Counted from the first letter of the stretch, positions 32,253 to 41,447 are shown. The stretch: DNA of 64,000 bases from Leptothrix cholodnii SP-6 (GCF_000019785.1 NC_010524.1:1116001-1180000), one strand, 5' to 3'. Made by a program: numbers and translations. Notes: generated from the letters alone by a model not told the origin.

Positions 32253-33356
32253 TCAGAAACGCGCGACCAGCCCGGCGCTGACCAGCCCGTAGCGCTGCGA
32301 GAAGCGCGCCGCGGTCTGCGTGTTGTAGGCCAGCGGCAGCTCGCCCAGGAACTGGTGCTGCAGGTACTGGGCACGCAGCAGGGCGCTGAGGTGCTCGGTC
32401 AGGTCCAGGCGCAGCTCGCCGATCAGGATGTGGTTGCGCTGGTAGCCGGCCTCGCCGCGCTGGCGCAGCAGGGCGTCGATGTCGCGCCGCCAGGTCTGAG
32501 CGAACTCGTAGCCGATCGCCGCCGACCAGCCGCTGCGCTCGAGCCGCAGCGAGCCGCCGAGGTGGGCGAGGCGGGCGCGGTAGTTCGACTCGCGCAGCGC
32601 GTCGTACGGCAGCAGGGCGTTGGGCACGCTGAGGGTCAGCGCGTCGGTGCAGCTGCCGGCGGGCCGCGCCACCAGGCGTTCAGCGCCGAAGTCGAGCCCG
32701 TACGGGCAGCCGGCGACGCTGGCGCTGCCGGTCACGCCGCGGTTGCCGACGCGGCTGTGGCCCAGCCCGACGAACGCCGACGCGCTCAGGCCGGCGGCCG
32801 GCAAGGGCCTGCTGGCGATCAGGTCGAGCTGCAGCTGCCGATCGCGCGGCTGCAGGATCTGCAGCTCGCCGAGCTGCGAATCCAGGCTGCCGGCGACCAG
32901 CGGGCGACGGGTCGCGCGGGTCAGGCGGTGGGCCTGGTTGCCCCAGGCGCTGGCCCGCACGGCCCAGCGGGCGGCGTGCTCGTGTCGATCGGGTTGATCG
33001 AGCTGCCACTGCGCGGCGGTCTGCCAGGTGGTGAGCCGATGGGTGTCGCTGCGGTCTTCGATGGCGCGTTTCCAGAGCGCGAACTCGCCGCTCAGTCGGC
33101 CCTGGCGGGCCTGCAGGCGCAGGTGCTGGCCGGCGTAGTCGCCGATCGAGGTGCCGGCGTAGGCGCTCGACGCGCGCAGGCCCAGCACGTCGAGGCGCTC
33201 GTTGGCGAGATCGCGCGCCAGCTCGAACTGCCAGGCGATCCGGCCGGGCCGTTCGGTCGACAGCCGCACCGGCTCGGCGCTCAGCAGGGCGTCCAGCGGT
33301 GCGGCGGTGACGCCGGCGCAGGCCGGCAGCAGCGCGCACAACGCGGCGCGGCGCAA
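32253..33356 (-). CDS. Predicted outer-membrane beta-barrel protein
   Basis: 367 aa. Short signal peptide (RRAALCALLPACAGVTAAP). Mature sequence is full of alternating hydrophobic/polar strands (LTTWQTAAQWQLDQPDRH, LGGSLRLERSGWSAAIGYEF, LSALLRAQYLQHQFLGELP) and ends in a hydrophobic/aromatic residue (GLVSAGLVARF), typical of an outer-membrane barrel. No family recognised. It follows the large lipoprotein gene with 8 bp between, so they are probably one unit. Confidence 0.75.
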   Translation of the reverse strand: MRRAALCALLPACAGVTAAPLDALLSAEPVRLSTERPGRIAWQFELARDLANERLDVLGLRASSAYAGTSIGDYAGQHLRLQARQGRLSGEFALWKRAIEDRSDTHRLTTWQTAAQWQLDQPDRHEHAARWAVRASAWGNQAHRLTRATRRPLVAGSLDSQLGELQILQPRDRQLQLDLIASRPLPAAGLSASAFVGLGHSRVGNRGVTGSASVAGCPYGLDFGAERLVARPAGSCTDALTLSVPNALLPYDALRESNYRARLAHLGGSLRLERSGWSAAIGYEFAQTWRRDIDALLRQRGEAGYQRNHILIGELRLDLTEHLSALLRAQYLQHQFLGELPLAYNTQTAARFSQRYGLVSAGLVARF

Positions 33357-33364
33357 TCCCGTGA

Positions 33365-34930
33365 TCAGAACGTCACCCGGCCCAGCACCGCGGTGCCGGT
33401 GATGCGCTCGGCCGTGCGGCCGCTTCCGTCCGGCATCTTCACGCTGATCTTGCGCAGCCCGAAGCGCGAGCCGTCGGCATGGCGCAGATCGAGTTCGTTG
33501 ACGACCAGCCGCACGTTGAACGTGCCGGTGGCGTCGAGCAGGTTGTCGAGCAGGGGGATCTGGTTCGGGTACTTGCCCTTCATGCGCGCGGCCAGCACCT
33601 GCAGGTCGAGTGCGACGCCGCTCTGGCTGCTGGTCAGCATGCTGCCGTCCAGATCTTCGAAGGCGACCCGGCCGGTGCCGATCTCGACGCCGCTCGATGA
33701 GCGGGCATAGAAATACAGCTCGGACTTGTCGGTGATGCTGGCGCTGACGATGCCGGTGACCTTGTCGCGCTTGAGCACCAGGCGGTCGATCAGCACCTGC
33801 AGCAGCCGGTCGCCGCCGCCGGCGACCTCCTCGACCTCCAGCGCCACCGCGATGCGCGAGCCGTTTTTCGGCAGCGCCAGCGTGCTGGCCTGCAGCGGCA
33901 GTTCCAGGCGCGTCAGGCTGCCCAGGCTGTGGCCGGTGAGGTCGATGCCGGCGCCGAACGCCGTCAGGTCGTAGCTGGTACGGCCGCCGGCCAGGCTGGG
34001 GCCGACCAGCGTGAAGCTGTCGTCGCTGGCGTAGACGTACTGGGCGCGGCCGATGTTGTCGTTGTCGCGGCAGCGGCCGCGGGCGATCTCGACCTCGTTG
34101 TCGTCGTCGAGGTTGGTGTCGGAAATGATGCCGTTGACCGCGCCGTTGTTGAAGTCGTCGCGGATGTCCGCATAGCTGTTCTTGCCCTTGATCGACTTGA
34201 CCAGCAGCACCAGGCCTTCGCGCGCCAGGCGGGCGGCGTTGGCGCGGGCCGTGTCGGTCCAGGTGGCGGTGGGCACGCTGGCAAAACCGGCCGTGGCGGC
34301 GGCTTCGATCAGGTCGCCCAGGTCGAGGTCGCGTTCGAGGATCGAGCCGCTGGTGGTGTGCGCGTTCACGTAGCTGACGATCGCGCCCGCCGCCGCCTCG
34401 AACGCCACGGCCGGGTCGCCGCCGGCGGATTCGACGATCTCGGCGATCTCGTTGAGGATCTTGATCACCGCCGCGGCGGTCGGGCCGAGTCGGGTGTGCG
34501 TGGCCGGGTTGAAGGTGCTCGCATCGACGTTGTCGAGCCCGAGCTTGGCCAGCACGGTGCGGAACTGGGTCTCGCTCAAGCCGCTGGCGAGCTGCATGGT
34601 GGTGAAGGGCGACACCACCGGCGCGTGCGCGCGGGCCCGGAAATGGCCACGCGGCGCCTTCAGCGTGGTCTTGTCGTAGCCGGTGCCGGCCAGCGACACC
34701 ACCGGCGCCTCGCAGGCCGGGCTGAAGGTGAAGGCGCCGCTGTCGTCGGTGCTGGCCTGCGCCTCACCGCTCTGCCATGTGCCGTTGCTGTTGCTGTCGC
34801 AGAACACGGTGGCGTCGACCACCAGGTCGTCGACCAGCACGCCGCTCGACGAGGAGGTCGAGCCCCCGCCGCAAGCGGTCAGGCCGAAGGCGATCAGGAT
34901 GGCGGCAGACAGTGCACGCAGATTGGGCAT
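33365..34930 (-). CDS. Large exported lipoprotein, unknown
   Basis: 521 aa. Signal and lipobox LTAC near residues 17-20 (IAFGLTACGGGS), then a Ser/Gly linker. DATVFCDSNSNGTWQSGEAQ near 40-60 resembles Ca-binding SdrD/Cna-B-like domains that sit after a lipid anchor. The remainder has no recognised domain but many Asp/Asn/Gly-rich turns (DTNLDDDNEVEIARGR). Located directly upstream of a barrel protein gene, suggesting a surface-associated pair. Not seen next to a secretion system. Confidence 0.75.
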   Translation of the reverse strand: MPNLRALSAAILIAFGLTACGGGSTSSSSGVLVDDLVVDATVFCDSNSNGTWQSGEAQASTDDSGAFTFSPACEAPVVSLAGTGYDKTTLKAPRGHFRARAHAPVVSPFTTMQLASGLSETQFRTVLAKLGLDNVDASTFNPATHTRLGPTAAAVIKILNEIAEIVESAGGDPAVAFEAAAGAIVSYVNAHTTSGSILERDLDLGDLIEAAATAGFASVPTATWTDTARANAARLAREGLVLLVKSIKGKNSYADIRDDFNNGAVNGIISDTNLDDDNEVEIARGRCRDNDNIGRAQYVYASDDSFTLVGPSLAGGRTSYDLTAFGAGIDLTGHSLGSLTRLELPLQASTLALPKNGSRIAVALEVEEVAGGGDRLLQVLIDRLVLKRDKVTGIVSASITDKSELYFYARSSSGVEIGTGRVAFEDLDGSMLTSSQSGVALDLQVLAARMKGKYPNQIPLLDNLLDATGTFNVRLVVNELDLRHADGSRFGLRKISVKMPDGSGRTAERITGTAVLGRVTF

Positions 34931-35305
34931 GGATGAGGCTCCGTCAGAAGGTGTGGCCCGAGGCGGCCACGGCAGGTGGGGATGGTTGCCCGGCGATGCG
35001 CTGGCATCGCGGGCTGGAACGCCGGTCACTCTAGGTGCCGTCCCGACGCCGGCAAGGACTGAATATGTGCGGGATTCACTCCCTTGATCGCGGGCCTGTG
35101 AGCGCTGGTATCGGATACAAGCCCGATGTGACGTGTGTATCCGGACGGCATGCGGCCGGTCTGGTGGCCCGATGTCGGGGCGTCGTGCTCGCATCTGGGT
35201 CGATGTGCACTACGGTGGTGCCTTGATGATCTCGGGTTGGTGCGGCGGCGGCGCCGCGGCCCGACGGGCGGGTGGTGCGGTTCTTGTTACTCAGCACGGT
35301 CCACC
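34931..35305. other. 375-bp divergent intergenic region, no gene
   Basis: Between the lipoprotein (minus) and the sensor kinase (plus). No credible coding frame. It contains the short palindrome GTATCGGATAC and a sigma-54-like box TGGTGCGGTTCTTGTT (35273-35287) whose -12 GC is GT, so it is not a good promoter. Promoters for both genes must lie here but were not identified. Confidence 0.6.
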
Positions 35306-38300
35306 ATGTCTGCGTCCAACCCCTCCATGTCCCTGCCGCTGCCGGCCGCGCCCGATTCGAACGCGGCGCCCGAGCCCTTGTCGCCTGAAGCACCGGCGGC
35401 GCCGCAGCGTGTCATCAAGGTCCGGCGCGACTACAACAGCTGGGTCGCCAGCGAGACCAAGGAGGACTACGCCTTGCGTTTCGCGCCGCGCTCGTTCCGG
35501 CGCTGGAGCGAATGGCGGGTGGCCAACACGGCGCTCGGCGGCGCCTCGTCGTTCCTGGTGCTGGAGGCGGTGGGCGCCACGCTGCTGGTGCAGTACGGCT
35601 TCGTCAACGCCGCCTGGGCGATCCTGGCCACCGGGCTGGTGATCTTCCTGGCCGGGCTGCCGATCAGCTACTACGCCGCGCGCTACGGCCTCGACATGGA
35701 CCTGCTGACACGCGGCGCCGGTTTCGGCTACATCGGCTCGACGCTGACCTCGCTGATCTACGCCAGCTTCACCTTCATCTTCTTCGCCCTTGAAGCGGCG
35801 GTGATGGCCTATGCGCTCGAACTCGCGTTCGACATCCCGCCCGCCTGGGGCTACCTGGCCTGCGCGCTGGTGGTGATCCCGCTGGTCACGCACGGCGTCA
35901 CGCTGATCAGCCGGCTGCAGGTCTGGAGCCAGCCGCTGTGGCTGGTGATGCTGGTGCTGCCGTATGTCTACGTGTTCGACCGCAACCCCGGCGTGCTCGA
36001 CGAACTGGTGACCTACGGCGGCGAGCACGGCATCACCGGCTTCGACGGGCTGGCCTTCGGCGCGGCCATGACGGTGGGCATCGCGCTCATCACGCAGATG
36101 GGCGAGCAGGCCGACTACCTGCGGTTCATGCCCGAACGCCGGCCGGGTCGGCGCGGGTCGTGGTGGCTGGGCACGCTGGTGGGGGGCTCGGGCTGGGTCA
36201 TCCCGGGGGTGCTGAAGATGCTCGGCGGCGCGCTGCTGGCGTACCTGGCGATCAGCCACATGGTGCCGCTCGACCGCGCGGTCGACCCGAACCAGATGTA
36301 CCTGGCGGCCTACGAGTACGTGTTCCCGAACTACGGCTGGGCGGTGGCGGCCACGGCGCTGTTCGTGGTGGTGTCGCAGCTCAAGATCAACGTCACCAAC
36401 GCCTACGCCGGCTCGCTGGCCTGGAGCAACTTCTTCTCGCGGCTGGCGCACAGCCACCCGGGGCGGGTGGTGTGGATGCTGTTCAACATCCTGATCGCGC
36501 TGGTGCTGATGGAGCTCGACGTGTTCCAGGCGCTCGGCGGCGTGCTGGGCCTCTACAGCAACCTGGCGATCAGCTGGATCATGGCGGTGGTGGCCGATCT
36601 GGTGATCAACAAGCCGCTCGGCCTGTCGCCCAAGGGCATCGAGTTCCGGCGCGCCTATCTGTACGACATCAACCCGGTCGGCGTGGGTGCGATGGTGGCG
36701 GCGTCGCTGCTGTCGGTGGCGGCCTACCTCGGGCTGTTCGGCGCGATGGCGCAGGCCTGGTCGGCGCTGATCGCGCTGGTCACCGCCTTCATCGCCTCGC
36801 CGCTGATCGCCTGGGCCACCCGCGGGCGCTACTACCTGGCGCGCACGCCCGAGGTGCCGGTCGGGCAGGGCTGCGCGGGCGTCGTGATCCCGATCCGGCC
36901 TGTGGTCGAAGGCCCGGGCCGCTACGTCCGTCTGGGCCAGGGTCCGAGTGCTGACGGCGCGCTGCAGCTGGCGGTGTGCTGCATCTGCGAGCGCGAATAC
37001 GAGTGCGACGACATGGCCGGCTGTCCGGCCTACGGCGGGCCGATCTGCTCGCTGTGCTGCACGCTCGACGCCCGCTGCAACGACCTGTGCAAGCCGCACG
37101 CGCGCCTGTCGGTGCAATGGAGCGCGGCCTTGCAGCGCCTGCTGCCGAGCCGCGTCTGGCCTTATCTGGACAAGGGCCTGGGCCATTTCGTGCTGCTGAT
37201 GCTGGTCGTCACGCCGCTGATGGCGCTGATGTTCGGCGTGCTGTTCCACCAGGAGCTGCGCTCGCTCGCCGCGCGCGGCCTGCAGGAGGACGCCTTCCTG
37301 TGGCCGGTGCTGGCCGAGGGCCTCAAGTCCGGTTTCATCAAGGCCTACGCCACGCTGCTGCTGACCGCCGGCGTGGTCGCCTGGTGGCTGGTGCTGGCGC
37401 ACAAGAGCCGGCTGGTGGCGCAGGAAGAATCGAACCGCCAGACCCAGGCGTTGAACGAGCAGGCGCAGGCGCTCAACGAGCAGGCGCTCGCACTCAAGCG
37501 CGAGATCGAATCGCACCGCCAGACCGACCTGCAGCTGCAGGAGGCCAAGCGCGTGGCCGACGCCGCCAACCAGGCCAAGAGCCGCTACATCACCAGCATC
37601 AGCCACGAGCTGCGCACGCCGCTGAACTCGATCCTCGGCTACGCGCAACTGCTCGAGGAAGACGACGCCATGCCGGCGCACCGCAAGCAGGCGGTCAGCG
37701 TGATCCGGCGCGGTGGCGACCACCTGCTGTCGCTGATCGAGGGCACGCTCGACCTGGCGCGCATCGAGAGCGGCAAGCTCGCGCTGGCGATCAAGCCGAT
37801 GCGTTTTGCCGACGCGCTGCACGAGATGGCGCACCTGTTCGCGCTGCAGGCCGCCGCCAAGGGCATCGGCTTTCGCAGCGAGTTCGACCCCCACCTGCCC
37901 GAGGCGGTGCGCGCCGACGAGAAGCGGCTGCGCCAGATCCTCATCAACCTGCTGGGCAACGCGGTCAAGTTCACCGTCTCCGGCGACGTGATCCTGCGGG
38001 TGCAGTACGCCCGCGAGATCGCCCGCGTCGAGATCATCGATTCCGGCCCCGGCATGGACGCGGCCGAGCTCGAGCGGGTGTTCGAGCCCTTCGTGCGCGG
38101 CTCCTCGGCCGGCGCCACCGCGGGCGGCGGCACCGGCCTGGGCCTGACCATCAGCCGCATGCTGTGCGACCTGATGGGCGGCGAGATGACGGTGGAAAGC
38201 ACGCCCGGCGTGGGCAGCACCTTCCGGCTCAAGCTCTTCCTGCCGGCGGTGCACGGCAGCCGCGCCGAGCACAAGATCAGCCCGCCCAACCGCAGCGGCT

Positions 38301-38968
38301 ACGAAGGGCCGCGCCGGCGCATCCTGGTGGTCGACAACGAGGAGGCCGACCGCGGCCTGCTGCTCAGCGTGCTCGAACCGCTGGGCTTCGAGCTGCTTCA
38401 GGCGGCCAGCGGCGAGGACTGCCTGGCGCTGCTGCAGGGCCTGCCCGAAGCAACCCGCCCCGACGCGATCTTCATGGACCTGGCGATGCCCGGCATCGAC
38501 GGCTGGGAGACGCTGCGGCGCATCCGCGCGCTCGGCCTGAGCGAGGCCGGCGCGGCGATCGTGTCGGCCAATGCCTTCGATCAGGCGCTGGAAAACGACG
38601 TCGGCATCACGCCGGCCGATTTCTTCGTCAAGCCGGTGCGGGTGCCCGACCTGCTCGACTGGCTCGGCCAACGCCTGCGCCTCGCGTGGATCGAGGGCGC
38701 GCGCGCGCCGGTGCCGCCGTCCGCGCCGTCGGGCCCGCCGGGCGCCGCCGCGTGGGTGCTGCCGCCGGCGGCGCTGCTGCGCGAGCTCGACGAACTGGCC
38801 ACGCTCGGCTACCAGCGCGGCATCCTGCGCAAGCTCGACGAGATCGAACGCGGCCATGCCGACTGCCGCGGCTTCGTCGACCACCTGCGCCAGCTGGCCC
38901 GGCAGTTCCAGCTTGATACCCTCGCGGCCCTGCTGCGCCGCGCCCTGGATGAACAGCCCCATGCTTGA
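35306..38968 (+). CDS. NCS1-permease-like hybrid histidine kinase
   Basis: 1220 aa. Residues 1-45 polar/Pro-rich. About 60-510 are twelve hydrophobic segments with the layout of nucleobase-cation-symport-1 (cytosine/purine) permeases (ALGGASSFLVLEAVGATLLV, PISYYAARYGLDMDLLTRGAG, VVSQLKINVTNAYAGSLAW). Ten Cys lie between 558 and 595 (CCxC start, CxxCC middle, two more), followed by two membrane segments near 620-645 and 675-697, a coiled region with QALNEQ repeats, HisKA with phospho-His767 (SHELRTP), HATPase (N-box near 883, GGTGLGL near 942) and a receiver domain at about 1004-1125 with Asp1058 (IFMDLAMPG). A helical tail of 90 residues follows. The combination suggests a transporter used as a sensor, as CbrA does with an SLC5 domain. 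It overlaps the LuxR-type regulator gene and precedes urtA, so urea, ureide or purine sensing is inferred. Confidence 0.92.
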   Translation: MSASNPSMSLPLPAAPDSNAAPEPLSPEAPAAPQRVIKVRRDYNSWVASETKEDYALRFAPRSFRRWSEWRVANTALGGASSFLVLEAVGATLLVQYGFVNAAWAILATGLVIFLAGLPISYYAARYGLDMDLLTRGAGFGYIGSTLTSLIYASFTFIFFALEAAVMAYALELAFDIPPAWGYLACALVVIPLVTHGVTLISRLQVWSQPLWLVMLVLPYVYVFDRNPGVLDELVTYGGEHGITGFDGLAFGAAMTVGIALITQMGEQADYLRFMPERRPGRRGSWWLGTLVGGSGWVIPGVLKMLGGALLAYLAISHMVPLDRAVDPNQMYLAAYEYVFPNYGWAVAATALFVVVSQLKINVTNAYAGSLAWSNFFSRLAHSHPGRVVWMLFNILIALVLMELDVFQALGGVLGLYSNLAISWIMAVVADLVINKPLGLSPKGIEFRRAYLYDINPVGVGAMVAASLLSVAAYLGLFGAMAQAWSALIALVTAFIASPLIAWATRGRYYLARTPEVPVGQGCAGVVIPIRPVVEGPGRYVRLGQGPSADGALQLAVCCICEREYECDDMAGCPAYGGPICSLCCTLDARCNDLCKPHARLSVQWSAALQRLLPSRVWPYLDKGLGHFVLLMLVVTPLMALMFGVLFHQELRSLAARGLQEDAFLWPVLAEGLKSGFIKAYATLLLTAGVVAWWLVLAHKSRLVAQEESNRQTQALNEQAQALNEQALALKREIESHRQTDLQLQEAKRVADAANQAKSRYITSISHELRTPLNSILGYAQLLEEDDAMPAHRKQAVSVIRRGGDHLLSLIEGTLDLARIESGKLALAIKPMRFADALHEMAHLFALQAAAKGIGFRSEFDPHLPEAVRADEKRLRQILINLLGNAVKFTVSGDVILRVQYAREIARVEIIDSGPGMDAAELERVFEPFVRGSSAGATAGGGTGLGLTISRMLCDLMGGEMTVESTPGVGSTFRLKLFLPAVHGSRAEHKISPPNRSGYEGPRRRILVVDNEEADRGLLLSVLEPLGFELLQAASGEDCLALLQGLPEATRPDAIFMDLAMPGIDGWETLRRIRALGLSEAGAAIVSANAFDQALENDVGITPADFFVKPVRVPDLLDWLGQRLRLAWIEGARAPVPPSAPSGPPGAAAWVLPPAALLRELDELATLGYQRGILRKLDEIERGHADCRGFVDHLRQLARQFQLDTLAALLRRALDEQPHA

Positions 38969-39911
38969 TCGCAACAACAACGACCTGGTGCTGATCGTCG
39001 ACGACGTGCCCGACAACCTGGCGGTGCTGCACGATGCGCTCGACGAATCCGGCTACACCGTGCTGGTGGCCACCAACGGCGCCGATGCGATCGCGCGTGC
39101 ATCGCAGGCGCAGCCGCACATCGTGCTGCTCGACGCGGTGATGCCGGGCATGGACGGCTTCGAGGTGGCGCGCCGGCTCAAGGCGCTGCCGGCCACGGCG
39201 CACATTCCGATCGTCTTCATGACCGGCCTGACCGAAACCGAACACGTGCTGGCCGCCTTCGCCGCCGGCGGCTGCGACTACGTCACCAAGCCGATCCGTG
39301 CCCGCGAGGTGCTGGCGCGCATCGCCGCCCACATGCACACCGCGCGCGAGCAGCAGCTGGCGCGCAACGCGCTCGACGCCTTCGGCCATGCCAGCCTGGT
39401 GGTGCGGCTGATCGACGGCCGCATCCTGTGGCAGACCGCGCTGGCGCGCCAGCTGCTGGCGCCCGCCGATGCCGAGCCGGGCTGGGAGAGCCGGCGCGCG
39501 CCCACGCCGGTGCTGGCCTGGCTGCAGCGCGAGACCACCCGCCTGGCGGCGCAGCCGGTGCCGTCGAACGCCCAGGCCGCGTCGGTCGAGCTCGACGTCG
39601 GCGGGCGCCAGCTGCGCTGCACGTTGCAGGAATCGACCGGCGACGGCGAGTGGCTGGTGGTGCTGCGCCAGGCCGACGACGCCGCCACGCTCGAGGCCCT
39701 GGTGCTGGCCTTCCGCCTGACCCCACGCGAGGCCGAGGTGCTGTACTGGCTGGCCAAGGGCAAGACCAACCGCGACATCGGCGAGATCCTCGGATCGAGC
39801 GCCGCCACGGTGAAGAAGCACCTCGAACACGTCTACGAGAAGCTGGGCGTCGAGACCCGCAACGCGGCGGCGGCGGTGGCGATCGGCAAGGTGGCGCAGC
39901 TGGGGCGATGA
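38961..39911 (+). CDS. LuxR/FixJ-type response regulator
   Basis: 316 aa. Receiver domain 8-125 with phosphoacceptor in LLDAVMPGMDGFE and conserved Lys in YVTKPIRARE. The middle (about 130-235: HASLVVRLIDGRILWQTALA...) looks like a PAS-type module. C-terminal LuxR HTH 245-316 (RLTPREAEVLYWLAKGKTNRDIGEILG). Its ATG overlaps the kinase stop by 8 bp, so the pair is translated together. The inverted repeat five bases after the stop codon is a candidate operator, and the urea transporter is the obvious target. Confidence 0.94.
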   Translation: MLDRNNNDLVLIVDDVPDNLAVLHDALDESGYTVLVATNGADAIARASQAQPHIVLLDAVMPGMDGFEVARRLKALPATAHIPIVFMTGLTETEHVLAAFAAGGCDYVTKPIRAREVLARIAAHMHTAREQQLARNALDAFGHASLVVRLIDGRILWQTALARQLLAPADAEPGWESRRAPTPVLAWLQRETTRLAAQPVPSNAQAASVELDVGGRQLRCTLQESTGDGEWLVVLRQADDAATLEALVLAFRLTPREAEVLYWLAKGKTNRDIGEILGSSAATVKKHLEHVYEKLGVETRNAAAAVAIGKVAQLGR

Positions 39912-39916
39912 ACGGC

Positions 39917-39932
39917 TACGCCATCTGGCGTA
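39917..39932. promoter_or_regulatory. 7-2-7 inverted repeat upstream of urtA, candidate regulator operator
   Basis: TACGCCA-TC-TGGCGTA: two perfect heptamers, two-base centre, beginning 5 bp after the response-regulator stop and ending 87 bp before the urtA ATG. NarL/FixJ-family regulators of the LuxR HTH type bind inverted heptamers spaced by 2 bp that begin with TAC, so this geometry fits the adjacent regulator. Binding is inferred, not shown. Confidence 0.55.
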
Positions 39933-40019
39933 TGTGAGATTTCACCGCCCGTGCCGACACTGGGTCATCCCGTTAGCGCCTTGCCTCAACGGTTTCATCT
40001 CAGCCCAGGAGTCACTCGC

Positions 40020-41297
40020 ATGAAGTCTTCCCGTCGCACGTTTGCCCAACGCCTGACCGCCGTCACGCTCGGCGTGGCCGCCATCAGCCTGCCCCTGCTC
40101 GCCCAGGCCGCCGACACCATCAAGGTGGGCGTGCTGCACTCGCTGTCGGGCACGATGGCGATCTCGGAAACGGTGCTCAAGGACACCGTGCTGATGGCGA
40201 TCGACGAGATCAACGCCAAGGGCGGTCTGCTCGGCAAGAAGCTCGAGCCGGTGGTGGTCGACCCCGCATCCAACTGGCCGCTGTTCGCCGAAAAGGCCAA
40301 GCAGCTGCTGACGCAGGACAAGGTCGCCGTGACCTTCGGCTGCTGGACCTCGGTGAGCCGCAAGTCGGTGCTGCCGGTCTATGAAGAATTGAACGGCATG
40401 CTGTTCTACCCCGTCCAATACGAGGGCGAAGAGCTCAGCAAGAACGTGTTCTACACCGGTGCTGCGCCGAATCAGCAAGCGATCCCCGCGGTCGAGTACC
40501 TGATGAGCAAGGACGGCGGCTCGGCCAAGCGCTTCGTGCTGCTGGGCACCGACTACGTCTACCCGCGCACCACCAACAAGATCCTGCGCGCCTTCCTGAA
40601 AGCCAAGGGCGTGAAGGAAGAAGACATCATCGAGGAGTACACCCCGTTCGGTCACTCCGACTACCAGTCGATCATCGCCAAGATCAAGAAGTTCGCTTCC
40701 GAAGGCAAGAAGACTGCCGTGGTGTCGACCATCAATGGCGACTCCAACGTGCCCTTCTACAAGGAACTCGGCAACCAGGGCCTGAAGGCGACCGACGTGC
40801 CGGTGGTGGCTTTCTCGGTGGGTGAAGAAGAGCTGCGTGGCGTGGACACCAAGCCGCTGGTGGGCCACCTGGCTGCATGGAACTACTTCATGAGCGTGAA
40901 GAACCCGGCCAACACCGAGTTCGTCAAGAAGTGGAGCGAGTACGCCAAGGCCAAGAAGATCCCCGGCCACATGGACAAGCCGCTGACCAACGACCCGATG
41001 GAAGCCACCTACATCGGCGTGCACATGTGGGCCCAGGCCGTCACCAAGGCCAAGAGCACCGACACCGACAAGGTGATCGCGGCGATGGCCGGCCAGACCT
41101 TCAAGGCGCCGGGTGGTTTCACCAGCACGATGGATAAGGAAAACCATCACCTGCACAAGCCCGTGTTCATCGGCGAAATCAAGGCCGACGGCCAGTTCAA
41201 CGTGGTGTGGAAGACCCCGGGCCCGGTCGTGGCCGACCCGTGGAGCGACTACATCGCCGAGAACAAGGGCAAGAAGAACGTGCCGGAAAAGAAGTAA
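40020..41297 (+). CDS. urtA: Urea ABC transporter substrate-binding protein UrtA
   Basis: 425 aa. Signal peptide to about residue 30 (AAISLPLLAQAADTIKVG). Type I periplasmic-binding fold; WTSVSRKSVLPVYEE, GEELSKNVFYTGAAPNQQ, NGDSNVPFYKE, FSVGEEELRGV are the UrtA signatures. Start at ATG 40020 because the frame upstream is a low-quality extension. First gene of urtABCDE; a GC-rich hairpin follows it, as expected where the binding protein is made in excess. Confidence 0.97.
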   Translation: MKSSRRTFAQRLTAVTLGVAAISLPLLAQAADTIKVGVLHSLSGTMAISETVLKDTVLMAIDEINAKGGLLGKKLEPVVVDPASNWPLFAEKAKQLLTQDKVAVTFGCWTSVSRKSVLPVYEELNGMLFYPVQYEGEELSKNVFYTGAAPNQQAIPAVEYLMSKDGGSAKRFVLLGTDYVYPRTTNKILRAFLKAKGVKEEDIIEEYTPFGHSDYQSIIAKIKKFASEGKKTAVVSTINGDSNVPFYKELGNQGLKATDVPVVAFSVGEEELRGVDTKPLVGHLAAWNYFMSVKNPANTEFVKKWSEYAKAKKIPGHMDKPLTNDPMEATYIGVHMWAQAVTKAKSTDTDKVIAAMAGQTFKAPGGFTSTMDKENHHLHKPVFIGEIKADGQFNVVWKTPGPVVADPWSDYIAENKGKKNVPEKK

Positions 41298-41304
41298 GTC
41301 GAAC

Positions 41305-41333
41305 GGGCGGCGCACTCACCTGATGTGCCGCCC
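41305..41333 (+). terminator. Hairpin between urtA and urtB (partial terminator)
   Basis: GGGCGGC (41305-41311) pairs with GCCGCCC (41327-41333), and the stem can extend inward by three more pairs. Located 8 bp after the urtA stop and 115 bp before urtB. No U-run of length, so read-through is likely. It may set the urtA : urtBCDE ratio or protect the urtA mRNA end. Confidence 0.5.
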
Positions 41334-41447
41334 CTTCTTGGGCCTGCAATGGCTGCCGCGCGTGTGTGCGGTGGCGCGTCTCGTCCCAACCTCGGCCGGC
41401 CGGCATCGGTGCTCGCAACCGCTTGCCGCCGGCTTTCAGGGTTTCTC

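Noticed and set aside
35273..35287. Sigma-54-like box before the sensor kinase
   Set aside because: The -12 GC is GT and the start would be within about 10 bp of the ATG, too close for a ribosome site. Kept only as a note.
35291..39016. 1241-codon open frame on the minus strand
   Set aside because: It is the shadow of the sensor kinase gene. It has no domain motif, and GC-rich DNA commonly leaves such frames open.
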